Positions 8,767 through 17,384 of a DNA stretch of 64,000 nt are shown piece by piece. Below the pieces are notes generated by a model, which worked only from the letters and a program-made list of their open reading frames with translations, was not told where the DNA came from and searched no databases. Position numbers and translations under genes: made by a program. Each line of letters starts with the position of its first letter. The stretch's first letter is position 1. The DNA is from Bacillus sp. E(2018) (lineage in GTDB: Bacteria; Bacillota; Bacilli; Bacillales; Fictibacillaceae): assembly GCF_005503015.1 (NCBI RefSeq), contig NZ_SCOL01000001.1, positions 1,550,001-1,614,000 of the forward strand. Reading direction: 5' to 3'.

Positions 8767-10443
8767 TTACTCATTTAAACGGATATTATATTTTTTTAGT
8801 TTTCTTACGATTGTTGGCTGACTTGTATCAAGAGCTTTAGCAAGTTCATAGGTGGTTGTGTATTTGATTGCTGCTTGACTTAAATATTTTCTTTCTGCAT
8901 TTTCAACAACTTCTTTTAATGTTTGAATTTCTGTTTCATTCATTGAAGCTTTACTTGACTGATATTCCTCTGGTAAATGTCTCAGTCCCAATAAATCCTC
9001 ACTGTTAAGAAGGACAAGCTGCTCTAATACATTTGAAAGCTCTCTTATATTACCCGGAAAAGAATACTTGTAAAAAAAAGCATTGAGCTCTGAATCTATT
9101 ACTTTTGCTGTGTTGTACTTTTGGTTGATTTGTTCCAAAAATAATGAAATTAAACTAGGGATCTCCTTCCTTCTTTCACGAAGGGCTGGTATGAATAAAG
9201 GAACAACATTTAGTCGATAAAATAAATCCTCTCTAAATGTTCCCAGTTGCACCATCTCTTTTAAGTTACGGTTCGTAGCAGCAATAATACGTACATCCAC
9301 TTTCTTAGTTACTGTTCCGCCAACACGTTGAATCTCTTTTTCTTGAATAACTTTTAACAGTTTCACCTGAAGGTTCGACTGCATCTCTCCAACTTCATCT
9401 AAAAATAATACGCCTTTATCAGCTAATTCAAACAAACCTGGTTTTCCCTGTTTGTTTGCACCTGTAAAGGCTCCCGGTGCATACCCAAACAATTCAGATT
9501 CTAAGAGATCAGGAGGAATAGCACCACAATTTACTTTAACAAACGTGCCACTTCTTTTTCTCTCGCTTTTATTATAGATGTACTTTGCCAGTACATCCTT
9601 ACCTACCCCAGTTTCTCCTAAAATAAGTACAGTTGCCGATACATCCGCAATTCGACTCGCTGTATCGTAGATAAGTTTCATCTGATCCGCCTCAACAACT
9701 GTTTTTCCACCAAATAAAGATGCGCTCCCTTTTAAGCGTTCTATTTCTTTTTGGTAACTTTCGTTTAACTTATTCGCCTGACTAAGTGCTTTTTGTAAAC
9801 TGTTTAATTCAGATAGATCACGTATATTGGTAACGACACTTTCAACTTCACCGTTTTCATTAAAAACAGGATTTCCTGTAAGCAGAGTTTCGCGTCCAGA
9901 ATAGCTTAATTGAATGTGTGTGACACTTTTCTTCTTTTGGATGACTTTATCTGTGATCGAGTTTTCAAGAATTCCTCTTTTCACTAGATCATCCACTTTT
10001 TTATTTATGTAATATTCCTTTGGTATTCCTGTTATTCGTTCAATGGCAGAGTTTGTCCGTAACGTAATTCCGTCTTTATCTGTTATATAAATGCCATCGT
10101 ATGAACTTTCAATGATAGCATCAAGGTGAAGATTCAATCTCTGAAGTTCTTTCACTTCTTCAGACTTCTTTTGCAATTCAGCAGAAACGATTCCTACGTA
10201 AACAAACCTATTACCTGATATTTTATCTTTAATAAAAATAAAGTTCTTATCCTTCAAACGAGCTTGAATTAAATTGCCTCCTGATGTTGGTTTCCACTCA
10301 TCGAATACTGTTTCAATTGATTCATTTATAACAGTGTTGTTTATTTCTTCTTTCAATCGATCATTCATTATTAAGATTACATTGTTTAGAGTTGCTTCTA
10401 TATAGAAAAAAGAAATCGTGTCCTTCTCCAATATTACTGACAT
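8767..10443 (-). CDS. Sigma-54-dependent activator with PAS sensor
   Basis: A 558-residue enhancer-binding protein that drives SigL RNA polymerase by ATP hydrolysis. The N-terminal domain (about 1-100) is unassigned. A PAS domain (about 105-220) contains the YDGIYITDKDGITLRTNSA stretch. The AAA+ core has Walker A GETGVGKD, the sigma-54 contact loop GAFTGA and Walker B LFLDEVGEM. The C-terminus ends in a Fis/TyrR-like helix-turn-helix (ALDTSQPTIVRKLKKYN). ATG 10443 follows AAGGAGGGA. The adjacent operon has a -24/-12 promoter and palindromic upstream sites, so this is its likely regulator. The effector may be the acid or its CoA ester. Confidence 0.92.
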   Translation of the reverse strand: MSVILEKDTISFFYIEATLNNVILIMNDRLKEEINNTVINESIETVFDEWKPTSGGNLIQARLKDKNFIFIKDKISGNRFVYVGIVSAELQKKSEEVKELQRLNLHLDAIIESSYDGIYITDKDGITLRTNSAIERITGIPKEYYINKKVDDLVKRGILENSITDKVIQKKKSVTHIQLSYSGRETLLTGNPVFNENGEVESVVTNIRDLSELNSLQKALSQANKLNESYQKEIERLKGSASLFGGKTVVEADQMKLIYDTASRIADVSATVLILGETGVGKDVLAKYIYNKSERKRSGTFVKVNCGAIPPDLLESELFGYAPGAFTGANKQGKPGLFELADKGVLFLDEVGEMQSNLQVKLLKVIQEKEIQRVGGTVTKKVDVRIIAATNRNLKEMVQLGTFREDLFYRLNVVPLFIPALRERRKEIPSLISLFLEQINQKYNTAKVIDSELNAFFYKYSFPGNIRELSNVLEQLVLLNSEDLLGLRHLPEEYQSSKASMNETEIQTLKEVVENAERKYLSQAAIKYTTTYELAKALDTSQPTIVRKLKKYNIRLNE

Positions 10444-10594
10444 GTATGTCCCTCCTTAGAAGTCGTCTGTTTGAACACACTGGAATCTTTTATTAGCTGA
10501 TTGTATTATCATACTATTTTTTATTCATTATAGTTAGAAAAGTTTAATTATTCAAAAATCTATAACGTGTGGAGTGTACTAGTCGAAATAATGA

Positions 10595-10618
10595 AAGCTG
10601 CCGACCGTGTCGACAGCT
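10595..10618. terminator. Hairpin terminator after the CotD-like gene
   Basis: The arms AAGCTGCCGAC and GTCGACAGCTT form a stable stem just after the cotD-like stop, followed on the minus strand by a T-rich TTTCATTATTTC stretch. Confidence 0.6.
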
Positions 10619-10624
10619 TCATTA

Positions 10625-11065
10625 TTATTTCTTTCTCCAAGGACCACATGGAGGAGGGCATGGCGGGGGACAAGGTGCCATGATTGGTTGTACCGTACCA
10701 CAAAGATTTTGCTGCGTTGCTTGGTTTACGACGTTCGTGTTCTGCGGGAAGTAATGTACATATTTGTAGTTCATCTGGTTGACTTGAGTCGTTTGAGTTG
10801 GATGAATCATCGGAACATATACATCTTGCTGGTTATATTGAACTTGTTGATTCGTAGGACTAAACTGTGCAGGCATAACTTGTGGAGGATAGTATTGAGA
10901 CGGTGATACTGCAGGGTATCCACATCCACCCATCTGTGGCATCTGTTGCATAGCTCCCATCGTAGGCGCCATCTGTCCCATTGCTCCCATCGTAGGTCCC
11001 ATTGCACCTATATTAGGAACCATTCCCTTTTTGGCAAAAATGCCAGGGCGTTTAAATAAAGCCAA
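10625..11065 (-). CDS. CotD-family spore coat protein
   Basis: A 146-residue low-complexity protein matching the CotD spore coat family. The hallmark is the C-terminal half, with VPMIHPTQTTQVNQ followed by YKYVHYFPQNTNVVNQATQQN, which corresponds to the HPT...HVHYFPHT...N core of CotD. The N-terminal half has Met/Gly/Ala-rich repeats (GAMGPTMGAMGQMAPTMGAMQ), and the C-terminus is Cys/Pro-rich (CPPPCPPPC). CotD is an inner-coat protein made late under SigK, and a SigK-type promoter is visible upstream. The Met/Gly repeat is longer than in B. subtilis CotD, which is only about 75 residues. Confidence 0.85.
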   Translation of the reverse strand: MALFKRPGIFAKKGMVPNIGAMGPTMGAMGQMAPTMGAMQQMPQMGGCGYPAVSPSQYYPPQVMPAQFSPTNQQVQYNQQDVYVPMIHPTQTTQVNQMNYKYVHYFPQNTNVVNQATQQNLCGTVQPIMAPCPPPCPPPCGPWRKK

Positions 11066-11107
11066 AAAAATGTTCTCCTTTCAAAAACCTTATATCCTAT
11101 TTCTCTA

Positions 11108-11134
11108 TATTTTATGTAGGACGACTTAAAAAGT
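11108..11134 (-). promoter_or_regulatory. SigK-type promoter of the CotD-like gene
   Basis: On the minus strand, AC is followed after 16 bp by CATAAAATA, matching the SigK consensus AC-N17-CATANNNTA within one base of spacing. It lies about 45 bp before the start codon. Confidence 0.65.
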
Positions 11135-11240
11135 TCGTCCATTTATCAATAAGTATAAAAAGGATTTTGTAGAAATTAATCGAACTGTACTTGAAATACA
11201 TACTATTTAAATATCATTCAAGAGGAGAGGAAGAAAAGAT

Positions 11241-12566
11241 TTGAGACTTTTAATTTCATTTTCAAACAGGTTGATGCAAAGGTATATGCCCGATCCCTTT
11301 CTATTGGTCATCTTACTGACATTTTTCGTATGTGGTTTAGCTCTATTTGCAACAGATAGCACCCCTGTACAAATCGTTAATTATTGGGGTACAGGTTTTT
11401 GGAGTTTATTAACGTTTTCCATGCAGATGGTGTTAATTTTAGTGACCGGTCACGTGATGGCAAGCTCACCATTGTTCAAGAAACTATTAGGTTCTTTAGC
11501 AAAAATCCCAAAAACACCAGGACAAGCTATCGTACTAGTAACGTTAGTCGCGCTCATCGCATGCTGGATCAATTGGGGCTTCGGACTTATAATAGGTGCT
11601 CTATTCGCAAAGGAAATCGCCATGAAAGTAAAAGGTGTCGACTACCGGTTATTAATCGCAAGTGCTTATAGTGGCTTTATCATATGGAGTGGAGGCCTAT
11701 CGGGCTCTGTTGTCTTAACAATCGCTACACCAGGACACTTTACCGAAAACATTATGGGCGTTGTTCCAACGAGTGAGACGATCTTTTCATCGTTCAACTT
11801 CATTATTCTAGCCGGCCTATTTATCATGGTACCGCTCATTAACAGATTAATGGTTCCACCAATTGAAAAAGCGTTTATAATTGATCCAGCATTATTAGAT
11901 GAAAAGGATTCTTTAGAAGCAGCAAGTAAAGAAGACACACTTCAAACTCCTGCCGATCGACTTGAAAATAGTCAGTTATTATCTATACTCATTGGGCTAT
12001 TAGGAATCACATACTTAATCTATTATTTCACTAAAAATGGATTCAGCTTAAATCTGGATATTGTAAACTTTTTATTCCTATTCATCGGTATCATCTTACA
12101 TAAAACACCACGGTTATTTTTGAAAGCGGTTACGGATGCTGTGAAAAATGCGAGCGGAATAATTATACAGTTTCCTTTTTACGCAGGACTAATGGGGATT
12201 GTCACTTCATCTGGATTAGTAGCCGTTCTATCCAATATGCTTATTTCCTTTTCTAACGAACATACTTTTCATTTATTTACTTTATGGAGTGCTGGCCTCG
12301 TTAACTTTTTTGTTCCGTCTGGCGGTGGACAATGGGCGGTTCAAGGACCTGTTATGTTAGAAGCAGCACAAAACTTAGGCGTTTCGTTATCAAGAACGGC
12401 TATGGCTGTAGCTTGGGGTGATGCATGGACAAACATGATCCAACCATTCTATGCCCTTCCTGCTTTAGCTATTGCTGGATTAAAAGCAAAAGACATCATG
12501 GGATACGGTCTTGTTATGATGATCATTACAGGGGTATTCATCTCTGGAGTATTTTTGTTGCTATAA
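11241..12566 (+). CDS. AtoE-type short-chain fatty acid transporter
   Basis: A 441-residue membrane protein with about 11-12 hydrophobic segments, of the AtoE short-chain fatty-acid transporter family. Family-like stretches are RYMPDPFLLVILLTFF near the N-terminus and the C-terminal FFVPSGGGQWAVQGPVMLEAA and AWGDAWTNMIQPFYALPAL. The start is TTG 11241, after AGAGGAGAGG. In other bacteria AtoE imports acetoacetate or butyrate. Its position beyond the acyl-CoA operon and its activator suggests related substrate supply, but the cotD-like gene lies between and no SigL promoter was seen for it. Confidence 0.9.
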   Translation: MRLLISFSNRLMQRYMPDPFLLVILLTFFVCGLALFATDSTPVQIVNYWGTGFWSLLTFSMQMVLILVTGHVMASSPLFKKLLGSLAKIPKTPGQAIVLVTLVALIACWINWGFGLIIGALFAKEIAMKVKGVDYRLLIASAYSGFIIWSGGLSGSVVLTIATPGHFTENIMGVVPTSETIFSSFNFIILAGLFIMVPLINRLMVPPIEKAFIIDPALLDEKDSLEAASKEDTLQTPADRLENSQLLSILIGLLGITYLIYYFTKNGFSLNLDIVNFLFLFIGIILHKTPRLFLKAVTDAVKNASGIIIQFPFYAGLMGIVTSSGLVAVLSNMLISFSNEHTFHLFTLWSAGLVNFFVPSGGGQWAVQGPVMLEAAQNLGVSLSRTAMAVAWGDAWTNMIQPFYALPALAIAGLKAKDIMGYGLVMMIITGVFISGVFLLL

Positions 12567-12582
12567 CATATAAAGAACAAAA

Positions 12583-12609
12583 AAACCTCCTTATCGCTAA
12601 GGAGGTTTA
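12583..12609. terminator. Bidirectional terminator between atoE-like gene and tRNA-Val
   Basis: AAACCTCCTTA and TAAGGAGGTTT form a perfect 11-bp stem with loop TCGC. A run of seven T follows on the minus strand, serving the tRNA transcript, and a short T-run on the plus strand. Confidence 0.8.
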
Positions 12610-12622
12610 CTTATGTATGTAT

Positions 12623-12697
12623 GGTGACTCGAGAGGGGTTCGAACCCCCGACCTCTACCCTGTCAAGGTAGCGCTCTCCCAGCTGAGCTATCGAATC
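12623..12697 (-). tRNA. tRNA-Val (anticodon GAC)
   Basis: The minus strand folds as a tRNA. The acceptor arms GATTCGA and TCGAGTC pair, with A73 and an encoded CCA. The D arm contains AGCTCAGCTGGGAGAGC. The anticodon stem CTACC/GGTAG carries loop TTGACAG, giving anticodon GAC (Val), and the T arm contains GGTTCGAACCC. It is a lone tRNA gene with its own promoter and terminator. Confidence 0.95.
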
Positions 12698-12720
12698 AAT
12701 GTCTTTGTCTAACAAAAATT

Positions 12721-12750
12721 ATTATATATGCTTTTTACGAGTTTTGACAA
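12721..12750 (-). promoter_or_regulatory. SigA promoter of tRNA-Val
   Basis: On the minus strand, TTGTCA is followed after 18 bp by TATAAT, about 24 bp before the tRNA 5' end. Confidence 0.75.
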
Positions 12751-12805
12751 TACTTTTCTTTATTTTAAATAAAAAATTGTGTCTTCGCCTGTTTCTATGT
12801 AAACA

Positions 12806-12822
12806 CCGGGAGAGAATCCCGG
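12806..12822. terminator. Hairpin after the left CotZ-like gene
   Basis: CCGGGA and TCCCGG pair around a 5-base loop, just past the CotZ-like stop. The following minus-strand T-run is short (GTTTAC), so it may be a weak terminator or an mRNA-stabilising hairpin. Confidence 0.45.
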
Positions 12823-12834
12823 CTGAGTCAACGA

Positions 12835-13200
12835 TTAGTTGAACGTACCTGCAGCAAGATCGCCGTCTTGTACACAAGTTACAGCTATGATGTCTTTACA
12901 GTTAACTAGTAGATTACGAGTAGCTGTACCAGTTGCCGTAGTTACTTCATAAGAAAGCACAACACAGCACTTTGTGTGTTCCCAACGTACAAATCTGAAC
13001 AACGTAGGATCTGTTGTTCCATTCAAGCTTAATGGTCCAATTCCTTTTAATACGATTACAAGGAAGTTGTTTAAGTTTTGGCTGCAAAAATCAATGTCTT
13101 CGGACAGATCACGGAAGAAATCACATACACAGCTATCACATCCGCGTGTGTTATCATGCTTTAAACATTTTTCTTTTCCGTGGAATAATGAGTCACCCAT
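12835..13200 (-). CDS. CotY/CotZ/ExsY-like cysteine-rich spore surface protein (left copy)
   Basis: A 121-residue cysteine-rich protein resembling the CotY/CotZ/ExsY family, which crosslinks into spore crust or exosporium lattices. The N-terminal CDSCVCDFFRDL segment matches the family's conserved Cys motif. The C-terminal half carries TLFRFVRWE, CCVVLSYE and VNCKDIIAVTC, equivalent to FRVE, CATLSLL and VDLDCFCAINC of CotZ. It is shorter than CotZ (about 150). ATG 13200 follows GGGAGGT; the upstream ATG is rejected. It is about 40% alike by eye to the copy at 33508-33888, including PTLFR and TATG/TATN stretches. Divergent from the triple-repeat gene. Confidence 0.78.
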   Translation of the reverse strand: MGDSLFHGKEKCLKHDNTRGCDSCVCDFFRDLSEDIDFCSQNLNNFLVIVLKGIGPLSLNGTTDPTLFRFVRWEHTKCCVVLSYEVTTATGTATRNLLVNCKDIIAVTCVQDGDLAAGTFN

Positions 13201-13445
13201 CGTTACTGACCTCCCATCCATTTAAGAAATAAATCAATCTGTATACCAGATACTAAATAGCATATTAATTTTTTTCAAAAATGATAGGATACTTGCCTAT
13301 TAATGAATAAATATGTGTTTACCTATGATAAACGCAAGATAGTACACCACACACTTTCATTCTTTATTAATAGATTATAGTATGGAATCTTTATAATGAG
13401 CATCGTCTTGCTATAAAAGTTAGTTCCGGCAAGGAGGTGAATCAT

Positions 13446-14102
13446 ATGGCGATTATCCAAAGCCGTACGCTAAGAAGTAGAATTATCCCGTTAGCAAGTG
13501 AGAATTTAGTAGATGTTTATATCACGGGTAATGCAGTAACACCTTTTAATAGTGTTTCAATTAGAGAAGTTGGTGGTAATTTCATTCGCGTTTTTAACTT
13601 AGTTACTGGTATTAATGCATTAATCAATCTGTTTGAAATTGGAAGCATTGATAATACACTAGGCGCGGGGATAACTCCTGAAGTAAACAGTGCTGATTTT
13701 AGAGCTCGTGTGATTGATTTCGCTAGAGTATTCACTGTGGATATTTATGTTCCTGGTCTAGCAGCAGCGTTTCTTGCGAATGTTACAATAAGAGAGGTTG
13801 GATCGGATTATATTCGAGTGACTAATGCAACGGTTGACAGATATATTCCGTTCACAACTATTGCTGCAGTAGATCAAAATTCTATTTTAGTTACAACTAA
13901 TACACCAACAGTTACAAGTCGTACTCTTCGTTCAGTCTTGATTACATTAGCTAATGGAGATGTAATCGTAGATTTGATCGTTGCTGGTAGAGTGTTCAAT
14001 GGCGTGCAAATTGAAGAAGTACAATCAGATTACGCACGCATCAATAACGCAGCACAAACAAAATTCCCACTCTTAGATATCGTATCTATTGATGTCTTGT
14101 AA
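13446..14102 (+). CDS. Triplicated small beta-barrel-like spore surface protein
   Basis: A 218-residue protein made of three copies of one unit of about 62 residues (roughly 7-69, 82-143 and 158-216). Each copy begins with a TLRSRII-like strand and continues with a V-D-V/I-Y stretch. An I-R-E-V-x-x-D-Y-I-R-V core follows, and the unit ends I-P-F-x-x-I-x-x-I/V-D. The pattern resembles the LSm-like fold of DUF2642 spore coat proteins, but the family is not one I can name with certainty. ATG 13446 follows a perfect AAGGAGGTGA. Single-unit relatives lie at 32758 and 33000. Its divergent CotZ-like neighbour suggests a spore-surface role (inferred). Confidence 0.72.
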   Translation: MAIIQSRTLRSRIIPLASENLVDVYITGNAVTPFNSVSIREVGGNFIRVFNLVTGINALINLFEIGSIDNTLGAGITPEVNSADFRARVIDFARVFTVDIYVPGLAAAFLANVTIREVGSDYIRVTNATVDRYIPFTTIAAVDQNSILVTTNTPTVTSRTLRSVLITLANGDVIVDLIVAGRVFNGVQIEEVQSDYARINNAAQTKFPLLDIVSIDVL

Positions 14103-14114
14103 TGAATAATAATA

Positions 14115-14146
14115 AAAAAACACGCCAAAATTATGGCGTGTTTTTT
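14115..14146. terminator. Bidirectional terminator
   Basis: AAAAAACACGCCA and TGGCGTGTTTTTT form a perfect stem between the convergent triple-repeat and pgpA-like genes, with T-runs on both strands. Confidence 0.9.
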
Positions 14147-14155
14147 GTATAATAA

Positions 14156-14713
14156 TTATCCAATCTTCTCTTCCTCATCACGAATCTTAATCTCTTCAAG
14201 ATCAAGCCGCTCCTGTTTATCTCGAAGTCTGTGTGCGAGTCGACTTGAGGCGTTGGCTGCAATGCTTGCAACAAGGTCATCCAAGAATGTATGCACTTTA
14301 CCATTCGCTATCTTTGTATCTAATTTTTGAATAATACCCATCTTAAATTTGTCTAGATGACCAAACGTTGTAACAGCTATAGAGCCATATCCGAAAACCG
14401 CACCTAGTGCGATTGTTTCATCTACCCCAAACAAACCTTCATCTTGTTCAACGATACTTTGTAGTGGTTCAGATAATTTTCTTTGTTCGGCAAAAATATC
14501 AAGTTCTACTCCGACTAGAATAGCATGCTGGATCTCACGCTTCATGAGAACAGCATCAACGCTCTCTATACATTCTTCTTTCGTTAAGCCAGGTGAAAAT
14601 GGGATCTGCATTTCATATACGATTTCAGCGATTTCAGGAATTGTGACTCCTCTTTCATTCAACAGCCTTCTGGCAGCTGCTTCGACTTCTCTACTGTGCA
14701 CTCTATTATTCAA
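14156..14713 (-). CDS. Phosphatidylglycerophosphatase A-like protein (YutG type)
   Basis: A 185-residue protein of the PgpA/YutG family, which removes the phosphate from phosphatidylglycerophosphate. Recognisable segments are the N-terminal AARRLLNERGVTIPEIAEIVYEMQ and the C-terminal KVHTFLDDLVASIAANASSRLAHR, which contains the family's conserved FLDD metal-binding acids. The middle keeps DETIALGAVFGYGSIAVTTFGHLDK. The family is cytoplasmic in Bacillus, lacking obvious membrane segments, as here. The C-terminal tail of about 20 residues is highly charged. Start ATG 14713 fits the family N-terminus. Confidence 0.8.
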   Translation of the reverse strand: MNNRVHSREVEAAARRLLNERGVTIPEIAEIVYEMQIPFSPGLTKEECIESVDAVLMKREIQHAILVGVELDIFAEQRKLSEPLQSIVEQDEGLFGVDETIALGAVFGYGSIAVTTFGHLDKFKMGIIQKLDTKIANGKVHTFLDDLVASIAANASSRLAHRLRDKQERLDLEEIKIRDEEEKIG

Positions 14714-14854
14714 CAGACTTCACCTCTTCTTAATGTTCGATCTCTTTGGGCAAAACGAATTGATTCTTTCATTATATCATTATGTGATACAATAAAACGA
14801 GTTGAATGAAAACGCTTATAATTTAAAGATTAGTCAGCACAGGAGGTACTTTTC

Positions 14855-15583
14855 ATGGCCATACTTAAAGGTTCTATTTCAGATGAAAAAATATACAGCA
14901 ACTACTTAGATGAGGAGATCGAATTGCTCATCTATCTGCCTTCTAAGTTCACTCCACTCGTTAAATACCCGATTCTAATCGCACAAGATGGCAGAGACTA
15001 CTTTCAGTTAGGAAAACTGGCCAAAACCGCCGATCGACTAATGGAAGAAGAAAATTTACAGAGCTGTATCATTGTTGGTGTAAATCATAAAGGAATTAAT
15101 GATCGAAAAGCAAAATATGACCCTACTGGAGAAAAGCACGAAAATTATATTCGATTCATGGCTTTTGAACTTACCTCTTACCTTAATGAGAAGTTTAACA
15201 CGCTCCAACTTGGGGCAGGCATGGGCTTAATTGGAGATTCGCTTGGTGGTTACATAGCATTTAAGTTAAGTATTCTGTATCCGAATACGTTCGGTAAAGT
15301 AATCGTACAGTCTCCTTACGTTCCTAATAGCCTGATTGAGACCGTTGAATCGATTGACCAGTTGCAAACGTTGACCATTTATCACTCAATAGGTGATGAA
15401 GAAGAAAAGTTTACGAATCCTGAAGGAATAACCAAAGATTTTTTAACACCTAACCGACAGCTGAATAAGCTTCTAAATAATTTGGCGCTTGATTATGAAT
15501 ACGCTGAGTTTCAAGGAAATCATCTCTGGGTAAATTGGCAGAAAGACTTAGTTCCCGCTTTAAGGTTTCTTTACAGCGACTAG
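14855..15583 (+). CDS. yjcH: YjcH-like alpha/beta-hydrolase esterase
   Basis: A 242-residue protein of the esterase D/enterochelin-esterase-like alpha/beta hydrolases. The nucleophile elbow is G-D-S-L-G-G about 128 residues in, and the catalytic His probably lies in the C-terminal [15 protein letters not shown] 14855 follows AGGAGG. It is followed by yjcG- and yjcF-like genes in the same strand and order as found, reversed, in B. subtilis (yjcF-yjcG-yjcH). The substrate is unknown. The name is given by homologous gene order plus length and is a working assignment. Confidence 0.8.
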   Translation: MAILKGSISDEKIYSNYLDEEIELLIYLPSKFTPLVKYPILIAQDGRDYFQLGKLAKTADRLMEEENLQSCIIVGVNHKGINDRKAKYDPTGEKHENYIRFMAFELTSYLNEKFNTLQLGAGMGLIGDSLGGYIAFKLSILYPNTFGKVIVQSPYVPNSLIETVESIDQLQTLTIYHSIGDEEEKFTNPEGITKDFLTPNRQLNKLLNNLALDYEYAEFQGNHLWVNWQKDLVPALRFLYSD

Positions 15584-15645
15584 TAACTGTGGGAAATAAA
15601 AAGAATATTTGGTATACTAGTTCAAAAGATGAGGGAGGAAGAAAT

Positions 15646-16164
15646 ATGAAATACGGTATTGCCATTTTTCCATCAAAAAATCTACAAGATAAAGTGAATT
15701 CCTACCGAAAGCGGTATGACCCGCATTATGCCCTTATCGCACCTCACATAACACTTAAGGAGCCATTTGAGGCAACAGAGGAAGAACTTCAAGAACAAAT
15801 TGCTTATATTTCTTCTGTTGCAAAGAACATAGATCCGTTTTCTATTTTAATTAATAAAGTAGGATCGTTCCATCCCGTTAACAACGCTATTTTCTTAAAG
15901 ATTAATGAGGCAGAAGAAATAAAGTCATTGCATGATCAATTGTACTCTGGTCCTCTTGAACACCAACAACCATACAATTTTGTTCCACATCTAACACTTG
16001 GACAAAAACTATCTGATGAAGAACATTCAGACGTTTTAGAACGTTTGCGTATGATTGATATTGAGCATGAAGAACGTATAGATCGTTTTCAACTTCTCTA
16101 TCAACTTGATAACGGTTCTTGGACGGTCTATGAAACATTTCGTCTTGGAAAAGGAGTTTTATAA
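15646..16164 (+). CDS. yjcG: YjcG-like 2H phosphoesterase (2'-5' RNA ligase superfamily)
   Basis: A 172-residue member of the 2H phosphoesterase superfamily. The two catalytic H-x-T-x motifs are visible as [10 protein letters not shown] (about residue 33) and VPHLTLGQ (about residue 115). B. subtilis YjcG is the same size. ATG 15646 follows GAGGGAGGAAG; the longer frame from 15535 overlaps yjcH and is rejected. The biological substrate is unknown. The stop is 2 bp before the yjcF-like TTG, so the pair is co-translated. Confidence 0.9.
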   Translation: MKYGIAIFPSKNLQDKVNSYRKRYDPHYALIAPHITLKEPFEATEEELQEQIAYISSVAKNIDPFSILINKVGSFHPVNNAIFLKINEAEEIKSLHDQLYSGPLEHQQPYNFVPHLTLGQKLSDEEHSDVLERLRMIDIEHEERIDRFQLLYQLDNGSWTVYETFRLGKGVL

Positions 16165-16166
16165 GA

Positions 16167-16601
16167 TTGATTAAAACATATACAACGAACGAGCAAGGCT
16201 TTCAAGATGCACTAGCTGTAAGAAGGGATGTTTTTGTTCGCGAACAGCAGATTGATGAAAAAGAAGAAATTGATAACAATGAAGATGTCTCTCTGCATTT
16301 TGTTCTTTACGATGATAACAAACCGATTGGTGCGGCTAGACTTCGTGAAGTGAATGGAGAAGGAAAAGTAGAACGCGTTTGTATATTGTCTTCTCATCGA
16401 AAAAAAGGACTTGGAGAAGAATTGATGAACGCTATGGAAACAGCGGCCATCGAACGTTCTTTACCTAGCCTTATATTATATGCACAAACACAGGCAGAAG
16501 ACTTTTATAAAAAACTGGGGTATCTTACAACTTCAAATGAACCATTTCTTGATGCTAACATTCCGCATGTTGCTATGAAAAAAGCATTGAAGTCGTCGTA
16601 A
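16167..16601 (+). CDS. yjcF: YjcF-like GNAT acetyltransferase
   Basis: A 144-residue single-domain GNAT N-acetyltransferase. The acetyl-CoA pyrophosphate-binding motif is visible as R-K-K-G-L-G-E-E-L-M-N, preceded by the VERVCILSSH strand. The N-terminal region DALAVRRDVFVREQQI is characteristic of the YjcF/ElaA subgroup. The start is TTG 16167, preceded by AAGGAG within the end of the yjcG-like gene. The C-terminus resembles B. subtilis YjcF (about 140 residues). Substrate is not known. Confidence 0.9.
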   Translation: MIKTYTTNEQGFQDALAVRRDVFVREQQIDEKEEIDNNEDVSLHFVLYDDNKPIGAARLREVNGEGKVERVCILSSHRKKGLGEELMNAMETAAIERSLPSLILYAQTQAEDFYKKLGYLTTSNEPFLDANIPHVAMKKALKSS

Positions 16602-16622
16602 TGGCGATTTCAATGCTTTTTT
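16583..16622 (+). terminator. Terminator of the yjcHGF operon
   Basis: AGCATTGAAGTC and GATTTCAATGCT pair (one mismatch), followed by TTTTTT. The 5' arm lies within the last codons of yjcF. Confidence 0.8.
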
Positions 16623-16688
16623 CTGTTTATTAAGGTCTAATCTCGTCAAAACTGTACATTAAAACGTACGTTGAGGAGACTAAGGTTG

Positions 16689-17384
16689 ATGAACATTCAT
16701 GTTGGGCAGTTGACGACCGAACTAATCGTAGGGTTTATTGCTCTCTTTTTATTAACAAAAGTATTAGGAAAAACGCAGATTTCACAGATAACGCCCTTTG
16801 ATTTTATATCTTCTATCTTCTTAGGTGAATTAGTCGGTAATGCGATGTACGATGATGAGACTTCTATATTCGTCATTTTGTATGCCATTGTAATTTGGGG
16901 ATCGATGGTTTATATTGTTGAAATTATTTCTCAGAAATTTAAAGGAACACGAAAATTTCTGGAAGGTGCTCCAACTATCGTCATTCGTAACGGACTAATT
17001 GATCGTGACATGCTCAAAAAGAGCAAGCTGGATATCAACCAACTTCAAAACTTAGTTAGACAAAAAGGGTTTTTCGGTTTAAGAGAAGTTGAATATGCCA
17101 TATTAGAATCTAATGGATCTTTAAGCATATTGCCTAAATATCAATATGGCCCTCCTAGCAGACAGGATTTGAGCTTGCAAAGTCAGGAGCAGCCTGAATT
17201 ACCAATTACACTTATATTAGATGGTGAACTGAACCATGATAACCTCTCAACAGCTGGTCTCACAAAAAATGAACTGTTAGAACAAATACACAAACAAGGC
17301 TACTCTGGTATTAAAGAAATCGTTTATGCCGAATTCTCAGAAGGTGAGCTATTAGTTATGCCTTGTACGAAGCCGAATAAATGA
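16689..17384 (+). CDS. DUF421 (YetF-like) membrane protein
   Basis: A 231-residue protein of the DUF421/YetF family. It has three N-terminal membrane segments (about 8-24, 32-50 and 60-80), then two related cytoplasmic sub-domains. The family motif G-K-T-Q-I-S-Q-I-T-P-F-D-F and the loop FLEGAPTIVIRNGLID are both present. The sub-domain motif GFFGLREVEYAILE recurs in altered form as GYSGIKEIVYAEF. ATG 16689 is preferred (GAGGAG 10 bases upstream), with TTG 16686 as alternative. Some spore-formers use YetF-type proteins in spore germination-related membranes, but nothing here proves that. Its 3' end overlaps the convergent MBL gene by 29 bp. Confidence 0.85.
   Translation: MNIHVGQLTTELIVGFIALFLLTKVLGKTQISQITPFDFISSIFLGELVGNAMYDDETSIFVILYAIVIWGSMVYIVEIISQKFKGTRKFLEGAPTIVIRNGLIDRDMLKKSKLDINQLQNLVRQKGFFGLREVEYAILESNGSLSILPKYQYGPPSRQDLSLQSQEQPELPITLILDGELNHDNLSTAGLTKNELLEQIHKQGYSGIKEIVYAEFSEGELLVMPCTKPNK

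Noticed and set aside
12835..13200. Endospore appendage (Ena, DUF3992) protein instead of CotZ-like
   Set aside because: It is also small and Cys-rich, but the CVCDFF and VNCKDIIAVTC blocks fit CotY/CotZ/ExsY better, and no set of ena genes is present.
13201..13445. SigK promoters for the left CotZ-like and triple-unit genes
   Set aside because: The best matches (CATAGGTAA on minus; none good on plus) miss one or more consensus bases and have short spacing, so no promoter is called.
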